A stretch of 64,000 nucleotides of DNA from Motilimonas eburnea (GCF_021295345.1 NZ_JAIMJB010000008.1:1-64000), one strand, 5' to 3'. Numbered from the stretch's first letter, positions 9,093 to 18,470 are shown. Translations and numbers: made by a program. Notes: generated from the letters alone by a model not told the origin.

Positions 9093-9525
9093 CGCTATTT
9101 CCTCTTACTGTTTTTAAATAAGTTTCATATTCATGGAATACTACTTGAGCTAGCTCAGGAACAGGCTCACCAAACAGGGTAGCTTCATGGATGACAAGTT
9201 CTCTGCCTTGCTGTGGCTCATATACAGAAATAATCAATTCCAGTGGCCCGGTAATGACGCTAACTGTTTCGACTGGTTTTCCAACTACACATGTTGGTGT
9301 TTCATACTTGTCGGGTAGCGAAGTGATCTCTAGTCTTTTATTCATACCAGAGTTCTTAATCAGACCATTTTCAAAATAGTAATAGTCGACTATCTCTGAG
9401 GCTTCATTGAGAACACAATCAGTATCAACGGCGACCCATTCGCCGTCTATTGGTAGAGATTTATTAAATTCGATACATGACGACAGACTGACAGCCATTA
9501 AGACTGCAATGGACACTTTTTGCAT
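9079..9525 (-). CDS. Putative lipoprotein
   Basis: 148 residues with a signal peptide and lipobox L-S-S-C (Cys17). The mature part is acidic and beta-rich, with a Cys pair in TDC and TPTC. Overlaps the following membrane-protein gene, suggesting an envelope pair; the role is unknown. Confidence 0.65.
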   Translation of the reverse strand: MQKVSIAVLMAVSLSSCIEFNKSLPIDGEWVAVDTDCVLNEASEIVDYYYFENGLIKNSGMNKRLEITSLPDKYETPTCVVGKPVETVSVITGPLELIISVYEPQQGRELVIHEATLFGEPVPELAQVVFHEYETYLKTVRGNSDAIQ

Positions 9526-9775
9526 TGCTTAACCCCGATTACTAGTATTTCATTACACTAGCAGGAGTCATTTAGAAATATTTTCACTCTCCTACACGTT
9601 TTTGGGGATCTAATGTAATTATTGGGAAACAGAGATATTTTTTAACTTTCCCCTCATACTCGAACTACCTGATCATTGCCACCCACTGAAGAAAGTAGCT
9701 TCCCGCCAATTTTGGGTAATGAATTCACGAGATTTACGGCGAAGAAGGTTTTAACTGTTTTAGTGTCCGATGTCG
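9526..9775. other. Gap without a recognisable gene
   Basis: About 250 bp between the lipoprotein gene and the 169-residue gene. No convincing frame with a start signal, and no GTAGCG site. Confidence 0.4.
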
Positions 9776-10285
9776 CTATCCTGTTTCATCGCATTTGGTC
9801 CCTAGTAGGCCCGCAACATTCATCAAGGATTGTAAGTTTGAAATCAAGTGCAACACCCTCATACCGCCATATCTAAAATCATGAACCTGCCTAATACACA
9901 AACTATTCTTGATTTTTATAAACTGGTAATGCGGGTTATCTTCGTTCAGTTTGTTTATCATCTCGAGCTCAATATCACAGTCTAATAATGCACTCACTGA
10001 CATGATTTCAGTTGATGGTGTTGATTCACCATCTAACAACCAGCCTCGATCTATGGCTTCAAATACAAACTCTAAGCCATTTGAATACATAACAATGCAC
10101 CCTTCTCGGCATTTATTCTGTTTTTCTTGCTCGATTGCGTGAGTGTCTATTTCGTCCGGTAAGAATGTGTGGAGGATTTCAGCTAATTCGTATAACTCCA
10201 GATTACTGACGATATGATGCAATTCCGGTACAATCGCAACCTCTCTCCTTAATTCAATTTGCTGCCCTGTTCGACTTTTAAGCAT
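9776..10285 (-). CDS. Hypothetical protein
   Basis: 169 residues, acidic, mixed alpha and beta, no recognised motif. Starts on the stop codon of the preceding 87-residue gene (TAATG), so coupled to it. Confidence 0.55.
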   Translation of the reverse strand: MLKSRTGQQIELRREVAIVPELHHIVSNLELYELAEILHTFLPDEIDTHAIEQEKQNKCREGCIVMYSNGLEFVFEAIDRGWLLDGESTPSTEIMSVSALLDCDIELEMINKLNEDNPHYQFIKIKNSLCIRQVHDFRYGGMRVLHLISNLQSLMNVAGLLGTKCDETG

Positions 10286-10548
10286 TAGTGGATTACTCCT
10301 TCGACAATAGTAAACCTTCCAATTTCATTGCCTGTTGAAGTTAAAACTCGGCCCTCTAATGTCCGCTGGTTGTAAGGAAACTTGAATTCCTCAAAATCGC
10401 AGTTTAACTTCGCTTGAACAGACGCGCTCAGAAATCGTTCTGTTATTGGACCAAAAACATCTAGTGACCACGCCTCAACAGCGTTACTTGCTCGATCAGA
10501 ATAGATCCTTGAAGGCTCAACATCAAAAAAATGAACTTTTGCAACCAT
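10285..10548 (-). CDS. Small hypothetical protein
   Basis: 87 residues, no recognised domain. It lies six bases after the YdjM-like gene and is coupled to the gene at 9776, in an apparent operon starting at the lipoprotein gene at 11789. Confidence 0.6.
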   Translation of the reverse strand: MVAKVHFFDVEPSRIYSDRASNAVEAWSLDVFGPITERFLSASVQAKLNCDFEEFKFPYNQRTLEGRVLTSTGNEIGRFTIVEGVIH

Positions 10549-10554
10549 AGTGCC

Positions 10555-11040
10555 TCACATCATGACGAAATAGATTGAATAACAAAACATCGCTATACAC
10601 ATAACGTTTTCAATAACCCCGTTCACGCTAAAGTTAATCGGACTAACGAACCGGCGCTTTGCAGGCCAAGTAAGAGGAAGCCCACTAGTACCAAAAACGT
10701 AATCACCTAATAAATGTGACATATACCCCCAGACTAGGTAAAGCCCCCATAACGGCAAGTCTCCGGAAGCCCAGAATAAACCATAAACACAGGCAACAAC
10801 GGCGATTAAACTATGAGTGACTCCTCTATGCCCAAAGAATGCGCTTACTGGGTAGCTGATAAATGGGACGAATTTTCCTGCCCTTGAGCTTGGGTGATCA
10901 ATATCTGGAAGGAGCGAGCCAACCCCCACCAGCACCACTTCCAAGTAGAGAGGAAACCAGTCCTTTTGGTCACCATAAATGTAGGGCCTAGCCAGCACCC
11001 AGCTGGCTACGCCGAACATGATGTGATTGCGAGCGATCAT
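10555..11040 (-). CDS. YdjM-family membrane-bound metal-dependent hydrolase
   Basis: 161 residues. Motifs of the YdjM/DUF457 family are clear: L-L-P-D-I-D-H-P near residue 44, G-H-R-G-V-T-H-S near residue 69, and S-H-L-L-G-D near residue 107, giving the His/Asp metal ligands between about four membrane helices. Its start overlaps the stop of the LPP20-like gene (ATGA). The physiological substrate of this family is not established. Confidence 0.8.
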   Translation of the reverse strand: MIARNHIMFGVASWVLARPYIYGDQKDWFPLYLEVVLVGVGSLLPDIDHPSSRAGKFVPFISYPVSAFFGHRGVTHSLIAVVACVYGLFWASGDLPLWGLYLVWGYMSHLLGDYVFGTSGLPLTWPAKRRFVSPINFSVNGVIENVMCIAMFCYSIYFVMM

Positions 11041-11789
11041 AACTCGCTACCATCTTCCCGACGGCCACCGGGATTATCTTCCAACGTTTGCAGTTGATTA
11101 ACACGGCTAGCCATGGTTTCTTTTTCACGTTCGTATTGAATTTGTTCATCTTCCATGCGGTTTTGACGTCGACGCTCTAAACGCGCTTCCAAATCATCAA
11201 ACGCTCGGCGAAACTCTGCATCATTGTTTAATGACCGTTGTTGCTGCAACATGCGGTTAAATTCGTCATATGGCAATTTTACAAGCATGAAGATGTGCTT
11301 TTGACCATCCATGACTACGGGCTTATTTTTGATGGTTTCAACGCCCACCAGCGCTACGTTGTCAAACACAGCATCAATCAGCAACTCACTGGTATCGGTA
11401 TAATCACCTTCAATACCAATGTCTTTTTGACGACTGCGCTCTTGACCTGAGAGCTCTAACTTATACTGTTTTGCCAGCTCTGCGTAGGCTTGCAAGCGTG
11501 CTTTTTTAACCGCAAAACCAAGGCTTTTACTGTGAGCGGTGCCAACAGCATAGATACCCGTACCATCTGGCCCAGGAGGAGTTAAAAACCAATCCGGCAC
11601 CAAGGATAGTTCATCTTCCATCCGCTCATTTTCTTGCTCAATGCGCTCTTTACGCGCTTCTTCACGCATTTTAGCAATTTCAATTTGTTCCTCAGCAATG
11701 TCTTCCGCACTCATTTTTGATGAACAAGCACTTAGTAATAACATTGAAGCTGCAGCGGTAACTAATACCGGTGTGATTAACTTACGCAT
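11037..11789 (-). CDS. LPP20-like outer-membrane lipoprotein
   Basis: 250 residues. Signal peptide with lipobox L-S-A-C (Cys22). The region P-D-W-F-L-T-P-P...G-I-Y-A-V-G-T-A followed by repeated Ala-containing helices matches the LPP20 lipoprotein domain. Charged coiled-coil segments flank it at both ends (about 25-60 and 195-240). First gene of a unit running to 9776 and preceded by a GTAGCG promoter. Confidence 0.75.
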   Translation of the reverse strand: MRKLITPVLVTAAASMLLLSACSSKMSAEDIAEEQIEIAKMREEARKERIEQENERMEDELSLVPDWFLTPPGPDGTGIYAVGTAHSKSLGFAVKKARLQAYAELAKQYKLELSGQERSRQKDIGIEGDYTDTSELLIDAVFDNVALVGVETIKNKPVVMDGQKHIFMLVKLPYDEFNRMLQQQRSLNNDAEFRRAFDDLEARLERRRQNRMEDEQIQYEREKETMASRVNQLQTLEDNPGGRREDGSEL

Positions 11790-11820
11790 TGTTTCTTCCT
11801 CATTGTTAGATTGCGCTTAT

Positions 11821-11849
11821 AAGATCTCACAGCTATCTAAAGGCGCTAC
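11821..11849 (-). promoter_or_regulatory. GTAGCG-class promoter of the LPP20-like operon
   Basis: GTAGCG, 17-bp spacer, weak GATCTT -10. Confidence 0.6.
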
Positions 11850-11882
11850 TGGATTTTTAGTTACACAATTGCTGTTTGTTTC

Positions 11883-12188
11883 TTAAACGTTTGGAACTGC
11901 AAATACCGCGCAAGGTCCATCTTCGGTATCATTAATCGTGAGGATAAATGCGTTAGCCACATCGACAAAAGGTTGCCAAGGTGTGCAGTCATTCACCTCG
12001 CCGTTGAACCACGCTTCAACAAAATCATCATCGTAGCTATTTTCCATCGATACTGTTAGCAAACTGACATTATTCGCTTGCCGCCATTGTTCAAACTCTT
12101 CCGGAGTCGTGCCCTCATCCCAATTTGGTAATTCGGGGTGAAAAAAGAATCCGTTTTCATCGCGTACCACTTCAACTGGCTGAATCAT
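11883..12188 (-). CDS. Hypothetical acidic protein
   Basis: 101 residues, strongly acidic and Trp-rich, with GGAG upstream of the ATG. No family recognised. Confidence 0.6.
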   Translation of the reverse strand: MIQPVEVVRDENGFFFHPELPNWDEGTTPEEFEQWRQANNVSLLTVSMENSYDDDFVEAWFNGEVNDCTPWQPFVDVANAFILTINDTEDGPCAVFAVPNV

Positions 12189-12312
12189 GTTATATCTCCA
12201 TTGGATTGATTAATTTGGATTGTGCACTTTTTGCCTGATAATCCACCAAGCCACAGCCGACAAATTGAGCTTCTGGATGTTAGGTTAAGAGTGTTCTCAT
12301 ACATTGTCTCGG

Positions 12313-12711
12313 TTAATCTCTCACTCTGCATTTTGGCCCACCGCAACTTCGGCTCAACCCATGTCTTAAGTTTTGCCCCAACACGAGCGCTTTGAAGCCA
12401 CATTCACACTGACAAAGGAATTGCTGCTTTCGGTGCATGTCTGAGCCTTTATTCTCCAGCACCAACCATCTATGCACCTTTACGCCCGGTGATAGCTTTA
12501 TCGCTTTCTGATGGCCAAGGTCTTTTCTCAAGTGACCGCATGACTTTATGGTTCCACGTCTGACCGCGGATGCTGCCCTTAACACACATTTTCCACATGA
12601 GCAGCGGAACAATGTTAATGCTGCACCGTATTTGTCGCGCTTCGACGTCATTCTGATTACCGTAAGTTCAGCGATAACTGTTCCTGGCGCTAAAGTAAGC
12701 CTTTTAGTCAC
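12313..12711 (-). CDS. Cys-rich protein with a duplicated zinc-binding-like module
   Basis: 132 residues. Two tandem units each carry P-G, a beta-rich stretch, C-x-C-G, about 15-20 residues, then S-C-G. This looks like an internally duplicated zinc-binding fold of the kind found beside AP2/HNH domains in phage and mobile-element proteins, with likely nucleic-acid binding. The last unit ends in GGPKC. Function is inference. Confidence 0.55.
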   Translation of the reverse strand: MTKRLTLAPGTVIAELTVIRMTSKRDKYGAALTLFRCSCGKCVLRAASAVRRGTIKSCGHLRKDLGHQKAIKLSPGVKVHRWLVLENKGSDMHRKQQFLCQCECGFKALVLGQNLRHGLSRSCGGPKCRVRD

Positions 12712-12833
12712 AAGCTTTATATCTATTATTTATACTTAATTTAACAATAACCGATAGCCAGAGCTCTACTATCTACTAATGATGTGTATTGTGGATTCCG
12801 TCTCATATTTCTGCACCTAAGGCATAGCCTCGG
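12712..12833. other. Gap without a recognisable gene
   Basis: AT-rich stretch between the Cys-rich gene and the 3' remnant of the TnpB-split gene. Nothing recognisable. Confidence 0.4.
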
Positions 12834-12987
12834 CTAGTTAACCCGAAATATGGAATGGCACTGCTCACCAAGACAAAACAAGCCTTCGAGCAGATTTAAG
12901 TCCTGGATTGGCTTTAATTCTTCTTGCGACCATCCCGCATCTTCGGTTATATCTGCTTCGGTTAACCAGCGAATGTCCAGTGCCTCA
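12834..12987 (-). pseudogene. 3' part of a gene split by TnpB element 2
   Basis: An open frame of 51 codons runs from the element's right end to a TAG at 12834-12836, without its own start. Joining it to the frame ending near 14297 at the inferred insertion point restores one continuous gene of 160 codons plus stop (329 + 154 = 483 bases). The restored protein is an acidic hypothetical protein. Confidence 0.7.
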
Positions 12988-14296
12988 TTGACTTCTCCCC
13001 TCCCTAAAAGGGGATTCTTGCTTCAAGGCGTTATGCCCGAAGTTCATTAGAACAATCGGGACTTACTTACGCTCCACAAGCTAACACCGCTTGCCCAGCG
13101 GCTTGGATATTTATAGCTGCATTGGTATCACGGTCTAAGCGTATTTCACACGCAGGACAAGTCCAATGCCTTATGTGCAACGGCAGAGAATCAACAACGT
13201 GACCACAGCAATTGCAACGCTTACTGGACGGATACCACTTGTTAATTTTGACCAGTGTTCTGCCGTACCAATCAGCTTTGTACTCAAGCTGTCTAACCAT
13301 TTCTCCCCAATTGGCGTCACTAATGGCTTTAGCCAGTCTCGGATTCTTGACCATGTTTTTAACGCTCAAACTCTCACAGCTAATCACTTGGTTTTCGTTT
13401 ATCAACTTAGTGGTGAGTTTGTGGGTAAAGTCGCGGCGGCAGTCGGCAATCTTTGCCTGAATGCGAGCAACTTTTACTCTGGCTTTGTGGAAGTTAGCAG
13501 ATCCCTTCTTCTTCTTAGAAAGGCGGCGTTGTGCCTGAGTCAGTTTCTTCTCGTACTTTGCAGTATGGCGGGGATTGCCAGATTTAAACCCGTCAGCGGT
13601 AATTACAAGGTCGGTCAAACCCAAATCAATGCCAGTAGTCTTTTTGCTAACAGGCAGTGGTTTAGGCTCGAAGCGGCACAGCATAGACACGAAGTAACGG
13701 CCTGCACTGTCTTTCGAGATAGTGATGGTGGTTGGTTCGCTTGGAAGCTCAAACGACCAGCGAACATCGAGCGGCTGTTTGGATTTAGCAATGTAGATAT
13801 TGCCGTCTTTAAACTTAAATGCCGACTTGGTGAATTCAGCACTTTGCTTACTGCGCTTCTTCTTAAAAGTTGGGTATTTGGCTCGACCATCAAAGAAATT
13901 TTTAAATGCAGTTTGTTGATGACGCAGGGATTGTTGAAGTGGAACACACGATACGCTATTAAGCCAGTCAAACTCAGGCTGTTTCTTGAGTTCAGTCAGC
14001 TTAGAGCTTGCCGTGTTGTAGTTGATTCTCTGACCTTTATTGTAGAAAGCATCGGTTCGCCATTTCAGGATCGTGTTGTAAACGAATCGCACACAGCCAA
14101 ACGTCTGCGCAAGCAATTGAGCTTGTTCGGAAGTTGGGTAAAAACGTTGTTTGATTGCGATATCTTCCATACTTACAAGAACACTGTTTTTTTGAACAGT
14201 ATATATCAACCTTAAACAATCGGGTAGTTTTTGCTCCTTCGGAGCAACCGCTATCCCTCCCCGCCCGATGAGGACGGGGTTTCTCGCGGGATTTAG
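12988..14296 (-). mobile_element. TnpB-only IS200/IS605-type element (element 2)
   Basis: The right end (minus strand) is a CCCCT/AGGGG hairpin followed by AAG-TCAA (12988-12991). The left end carries a CCCCG/CGGGG hairpin near 14260. The preceding TCAT (14297-14300, minus strand) is the likely target and TAM. No tnpA. The exact left end was chosen as the one that restores the interrupted frame. Confidence 0.75.
13067..14170 (-). CDS. tnpB: TnpB RNA-guided nuclease
   Basis: 367 residues from the ATG at 14170, where family members normally begin; an upstream TTG would add 13. N-terminal helix-turn-helix-like region, RuvC motif I G-I-D-L-G (Asp182), C-E-S-L-S (catalytic Glu), a zinc ribbon C-x2-C...C-x2-C, and R-D-T-N-A-A with the last Asp. 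It ends in A-C-G-A, as many IS605-group TnpBs do. The guide segment of its omega-RNA should be the flank beginning TGAGGCACTGG, which belongs to the gene it interrupted. Confidence 0.9.
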   Translation of the reverse strand: MEDIAIKQRFYPTSEQAQLLAQTFGCVRFVYNTILKWRTDAFYNKGQRINYNTASSKLTELKKQPEFDWLNSVSCVPLQQSLRHQQTAFKNFFDGRAKYPTFKKKRSKQSAEFTKSAFKFKDGNIYIAKSKQPLDVRWSFELPSEPTTITISKDSAGRYFVSMLCRFEPKPLPVSKKTTGIDLGLTDLVITADGFKSGNPRHTAKYEKKLTQAQRRLSKKKKGSANFHKARVKVARIQAKIADCRRDFTHKLTTKLINENQVISCESLSVKNMVKNPRLAKAISDANWGEMVRQLEYKADWYGRTLVKINKWYPSSKRCNCCGHVVDSLPLHIRHWTCPACEIRLDRDTNAAINIQAAGQAVLACGA

Positions 14297-14625
14297 ATGA
14301 CGCTATCAATGCCACCATTAAAGCTGTCCAAGCCACCAAAAAACGGATTTTCCCACACGACTAGATAAGTCTTGCATGGGAATCGACTTTGGATTTTATG
14401 TATCATATAAGCGTAACGCTCAGCGTCCGTGGCTTTAAGCAAGTAGGCTTGGTCATCGAAATCAAAGTCACCATCGACAATTCCAAGTAGTTTTTCTGTC
14501 CGCTTAAATGCCGCATTCTCGACTTCAACGGACAGCTCAATATCAAAATATCGCTCGCACTCAGTTGTGTGCTTGAGGTTGAACAAAAATAGACATAATG
14601 CTTGATCGCGTATTGAAGCTGGCAT
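14297..14625 (-). pseudogene. 5' part of a gene split by TnpB element 2
   Basis: 109 codons with a good Shine-Dalgarno (GAGG) before the ATG at 14625. The frame runs into the element and meets a TAA at 14293-14295, so a shortened 110-residue product is still possible. The missing C-terminus lies at 12834-12987. No known domain. Has its own GTAGCG promoter with an operator-like palindrome. Confidence 0.7.
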
Positions 14626-14654
14626 TATTACCTCGAGTTGGCTTTGATTAAGTT

Positions 14655-14677
14655 GATAGGGTTAGATTAACCCTATC
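14655..14677 (-). promoter_or_regulatory. Operator-like perfect palindrome
   Basis: Two 10-bp arms, GATAGGGTTA and TAACCCTATC, around a 3-bp centre. It covers the -10 of the GTAGCG promoter at 14664-14692, the classic place for a repressor. No T-run follows, so a terminator is less likely. Confidence 0.55.
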
Positions 14678-14692
14678 AGTTGAAGGCGCTAC
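14664..14692 (-). promoter_or_regulatory. GTAGCG-class promoter of the split gene
   Basis: GTAGCG, 17-bp spacer, TAATCT -10. Confidence 0.65.
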
Positions 14693-14721
14693 TGGTTTTT
14701 CTGGATAATTGTGTCTTTAGC

Positions 14722-15186
14722 TTAGCCAATTCCCTTCGCATGGGTCCAACCGGTCTCCCATGCCATATAGTTAAAACAGCCATGAGGATGAGGGTTGCTA
14801 TCAATACTTTGTAGGCATCGGTAGGCATCAATGCCTGCGTCATATGCCGCCCAAGCATTCTCTTGCTCGCTTTCTGGTTGCCCCTGAACTTTCCAAAACC
14901 ACTTAACGCGCTCACGCCACTTGGGAGATGTAGCATTAGGCACTAACTCAAAAAAGAAAAGAGGACATGAAGAAGCTGACGGCCCCTCTGCTTCGGAAAC
15001 GTCTTTAATTCCTCCAACTAACCACACAATTTCTCTGGATTGAGCGTCTTCATTGTCACCCTCGAATACGACCCAGTAACTCTCATGACCTCTTTTTTCA
15101 TCTAATTCAGCAGGAAACACAACTAAGGGAAATCGCCTAAATTCCTCTTCTATGCCTTCATAAATTCTATGCAAGTTTTCGTTCAT
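14722..15186 (-). CDS. Protein with C-terminal Rmf/CrpP-like motif
   Basis: 154 residues from the ATG at 15186 (a GTG one codon earlier is possible). The C-terminal 40 residues follow the pattern A-Y-x-x-G-x-x-A...N-P...W-x-x-G-W-x-x-A seen in ribosome-modulation-factor and CrpP-like small proteins. The N-terminal 110 residues are acidic and unrecognised. Lies 28 bases after the PP-loop gene and is probably co-transcribed with it. Confidence 0.55.
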   Translation of the reverse strand: MNENLHRIYEGIEEEFRRFPLVVFPAELDEKRGHESYWVVFEGDNEDAQSREIVWLVGGIKDVSEAEGPSASSCPLFFFELVPNATSPKWRERVKWFWKVQGQPESEQENAWAAYDAGIDAYRCLQSIDSNPHPHGCFNYMAWETGWTHAKGIG

Positions 15187-15214
15187 CACTATTTCTCATT
15201 TCCGGTTAATACAA

Positions 15215-18200
15215 CTAATTTTGTACGATAGATCGCCGTTGTGCCAGATAACTGCCTTTGACTTTACCTGCCAGTAATGATGCCGTGTCCGACACACTTG
15301 AATTGTCTACCAAGTCTTGTGTGAGTGATGGACCGAAATCCACCGACTGCTCCAATAAAAACACCTTGGCTTTTAGCACTTTGGATTTCCCGTTTTCATT
15401 CCAGCTCTTGCATTGGCGCCGGCCTTGCCAATCGACGCGATCTAAACCCGATGCAGCCGCTAAAACTTGCTGCAAATTGTACTCAAGTAGGTTCCAATCA
15501 AGAGCATCTATTTGAGAGCACCATGAACTAACTAGGTTTGTGGCTTTAGACTGGCCATGCTTACCAAGCCATTGATAAGCGCCCTTGGCCGTTAATGCAA
15601 CATGCGTCTCAAGATAGCTCAGTGCTTCTCTTTCATCCACGCAGGTAAGCTTTCTTCTGCTTTGGCTAACTTGCTGTTCAATTTTATTCGCCAGTCCTAT
15701 CATCGCTGGGTAATTTGACTCAATCGCTTTGCGCTCGGCATCGGTAGCCAACAGGTTTAGCACCTCTTTCATGCTGCTCAACACGCTACCATACTGCGCC
15801 AGCCAGAAACCGAATTGTTCTGCTTTGGCCTCACCAATCAGGCCCAGGATGTTCAACAATTTTGCGGTGCGATAGGCTGAGCGAATTTGAGTGTCGTGCT
15901 GAATAAACGTCATTACACGGCTTGTTACTCGTTGCAATGCAGTATTGACGGGATCTGCTTTCATGGCATCCATCACCGCCTTAGCTTCAAGACGGTTAAT
16001 ATTTCTTGCGCGCCGAACAGCCATCAAATGCTGCGCTTTTTGGCTTCGGTGTGTTGCCATATCGACAACAAAAGGTACTTGCTCAATCACTTCACGCTTG
16101 CTAAGGCCAAGCTCAAACAAGTTCGCGTTATTAAAAATCTCCACCCGCTTGATGTAAGCAAGGACATAACGACGGTTAGTGTCACTCACTGACAAACCAA
16201 GCCCGTTGAGCAACTTGAATACGGGGCGTGTGCCGGTGAACTTGCGTGTCGATACCCGATACTTTAGGCAGTATGCTAGCTGCTTGTCATGCAGTTGGAT
16301 CAGCTCGTCTAACCCGCCAAACGACTCAAACTCTGAAAAAGCAAAATCATCAAACTCAAACGCATCCGCCGCGGGAATATCATCACTCGCTATATCTAAT
16401 ACCCTCTGGGTTGTCATCATGTAGCTAGGCAGGTAGTAACTGACTTCTGCGGTTGTTTGCACTGATAGGTTGGATTCGACGGCTGGCGTGTAGGTGATCA
16501 GTGAGGCGCGGCCGACTTCATAGCGGCTTGCTTTCTTATTCCACTGGCGTTTTCTCGCGCTGGCTCTAACTCGCACTGGCAAACCAGCAACGTGATTTAC
16601 GCGGCAACCTTTAATGCCACTGGTGAATAGCGCTTGATTAGGCAGGGTTAACGTCTTGCTTTGACCTACACTCATGTCAGCTAGGTAAGTGATAATAAAA
16701 CCGGGCTCTAGGTTCATCACTTTGCTTGTGGCCATATCAACCAACTTATACTCATTGCCGCTTAGCTTGGTCGCTTTCACTTTGCGATTATGCACCGCTT
16801 CATTGCTTAGTAAGCAATTGCCCGCACCCAATAACTCACTCACGCTATCAGGCTTGATCCAAGCTTCATTGATGTCCCATGGCAACATATCGTCTTCACT
16901 TGCCGCAGGTTTAAAGATTTGAGCCACCAGCGCGTCGGGGATTTTGGGGGCTGTCAGGCGTGTAAATAAGCCTTTCTCAGCCAGCTCCGTATTTAGCGCA
17001 GGAAATGGCAAACGCTTACCAGAGCGTACCAGCTCAAGGATTTTTAGTGGACGGTATGGCAAAGCACAGACACCATGCAATGACCATAGTAGAGATAGCA
17101 ATACGGCATGCTTAGTGGTGAACATTTCCCACATTGGCGATTGCAACCGGGCGATATACATTTCCAAGTAATCCGCTTTCACTTTGTCGCTCATGCTCGT
17201 GTCATTGATAATATCTTGCACGCCTTCATCTTCCATTACGCGACCTTGATCCACCAGCGCCTTAAATTGGGCGGCTATTTTTACGCTGTCTTCACTGATT
17301 TGCGCCGCATACCACACCAACTTTTCTAAAATCCTTGGGTGCAATACATTCGGTTGCAAAAACACGTTGTTGTTCGCCGCAGGATCGTAAGCTTTAGGGT
17401 GATAGATCCGCGCATTCACATCGGAAGTGACGCGGGCAACGTAATCGCGTAGTCGTGAGGTAGCATCGCCAAAGCGACCCCAGCGCCACTCTTTACGGTA
17501 TTGTAGCTCCGATGAGTTTTCAGAGTTGACCATTCCGCAAGTAACACAGCCATATCGAGCGCTGCCGTTGCAACTGGTATCGCCATTTTTGCCCGTTGCT
17601 ACATCGCAAGTATCGTTAGCCCCTTCACCATAAATGTTTAGCAGTAAGCCAAAGTTCCCAGCATAACCGGCAATACTTTTGCCTGTTATTGGTTTCGTCA
17701 TTGGATCGCCACCCATTCTTAGCAAACAACTGAATACTTCAGGGGTTGACCATTCTGCTATCGGGGCGAATCGCCATACTTGGGCCTTATCCGCTTCGAT
17801 GATTTGTGTTGCTAACGCTTTGGCGGTTAACTCACTGACGCCTTGCTTTTGCATGTTCATCGAACGGCGTGATGATTCAGCCGAACGAGAGCCAGAACAA
17901 CTAACCCAGTTTAGCTCCTGGTGCTTCTTGGGTAATGATTGTTTAACCTCGCGCAATAACGCTCTGGCTGTATCCAACTTCCAGATAATGCTGCAATCTG
18001 CCGCACGGCCTGACGCAGCGGTAGCAGGTAGCTTCATGGCACCAAAGAATAGTACCGACAACTGCTTATTAATTGGCGGTGAACCAATTTTTAAGATCAG
18101 GTTAATCCCTTCGGCTGCGCAGTATGCTTTCAACTGCTTATGCGCAAACGGGACGTAGCAAGTGATTGGCTCTGGCTCTAGCAAGGTATCAATCGTGGTA

Positions 18201-18439
18201 ACCACCAGCGGGTGATCGCGCTCTATGTAGCCCACCTTTATCGCCCTGCGCATTGCTTCAACCGCACCATTCAAAATAATCGTTGAGTCTTTTGCCATCG
18301 AACTTCCGATTTGCAGCGCTGCGCCTGTTTTTAACAGTTCAACATAACCAGCCACCATGTCCTCATACATAGCATGTATTTCGCTATCTTCGGCGGCTTT
18401 TAAACTATCAAGATCAAGGATTGAGATTAGCTCTGGCAT
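15215..18439 (-). CDS. DndC/PAPS-reductase-like PP-loop protein with iron-sulfur cysteines
   Basis: 1074 residues. The N-terminal third looks like the adenine-nucleotide alpha-hydrolase fold of PAPS reductase and DndC: a PP-loop-like GSSMAKDST (45-53), S-G-S-R-S-A-E-S-S-R (182-191), and four cysteines C278, C290, C298 and C301 in a G-C-V-T-C-G setting like the DndC iron-sulfur site. DndC moves sulfur into the DNA backbone. The remaining 700 residues are unlike DndC (about 500 residues) and unrecognised; they may bind nucleic acid. The PP-loop is altered (normally SGGKDS), so activity is uncertain. GTAGCG promoter upstream; DGQHR and TusA-like genes lie 3 kb away. Confidence 0.7.
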   Translation of the reverse strand: MPELISILDLDSLKAAEDSEIHAMYEDMVAGYVELLKTGAALQIGSSMAKDSTIILNGAVEAMRRAIKVGYIERDHPLVVTTIDTLLEPEPITCYVPFAHKQLKAYCAAEGINLILKIGSPPINKQLSVLFFGAMKLPATAASGRAADCSIIWKLDTARALLREVKQSLPKKHQELNWVSCSGSRSAESSRRSMNMQKQGVSELTAKALATQIIEADKAQVWRFAPIAEWSTPEVFSCLLRMGGDPMTKPITGKSIAGYAGNFGLLLNIYGEGANDTCDVATGKNGDTSCNGSARYGCVTCGMVNSENSSELQYRKEWRWGRFGDATSRLRDYVARVTSDVNARIYHPKAYDPAANNNVFLQPNVLHPRILEKLVWYAAQISEDSVKIAAQFKALVDQGRVMEDEGVQDIINDTSMSDKVKADYLEMYIARLQSPMWEMFTTKHAVLLSLLWSLHGVCALPYRPLKILELVRSGKRLPFPALNTELAEKGLFTRLTAPKIPDALVAQIFKPAASEDDMLPWDINEAWIKPDSVSELLGAGNCLLSNEAVHNRKVKATKLSGNEYKLVDMATSKVMNLEPGFIITYLADMSVGQSKTLTLPNQALFTSGIKGCRVNHVAGLPVRVRASARKRQWNKKASRYEVGRASLITYTPAVESNLSVQTTAEVSYYLPSYMMTTQRVLDIASDDIPAADAFEFDDFAFSEFESFGGLDELIQLHDKQLAYCLKYRVSTRKFTGTRPVFKLLNGLGLSVSDTNRRYVLAYIKRVEIFNNANLFELGLSKREVIEQVPFVVDMATHRSQKAQHLMAVRRARNINRLEAKAVMDAMKADPVNTALQRVTSRVMTFIQHDTQIRSAYRTAKLLNILGLIGEAKAEQFGFWLAQYGSVLSSMKEVLNLLATDAERKAIESNYPAMIGLANKIEQQVSQSRRKLTCVDEREALSYLETHVALTAKGAYQWLGKHGQSKATNLVSSWCSQIDALDWNLLEYNLQQVLAAASGLDRVDWQGRRQCKSWNENGKSKVLKAKVFLLEQSVDFGPSLTQDLVDNSSVSDTASLLAGKVKGSYLAQRRSIVQN

Positions 18440-18470
18440 CGGTGGTTAGCTCTTAGTTAACTTTGAGCTA

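Noticed and set aside
12185-12403. 72-codon minus-strand frame overlapping the Cys-rich gene
   Set aside because: It shares 90 bases with the better-supported gene at 12313, has no family features, and its composition looks like a shadow frame.
13166-14215. 349-codon plus-strand frame opposite tnpB
   Set aside because: Long only because it mirrors the tnpB gene on the other strand; no domain or start signal.
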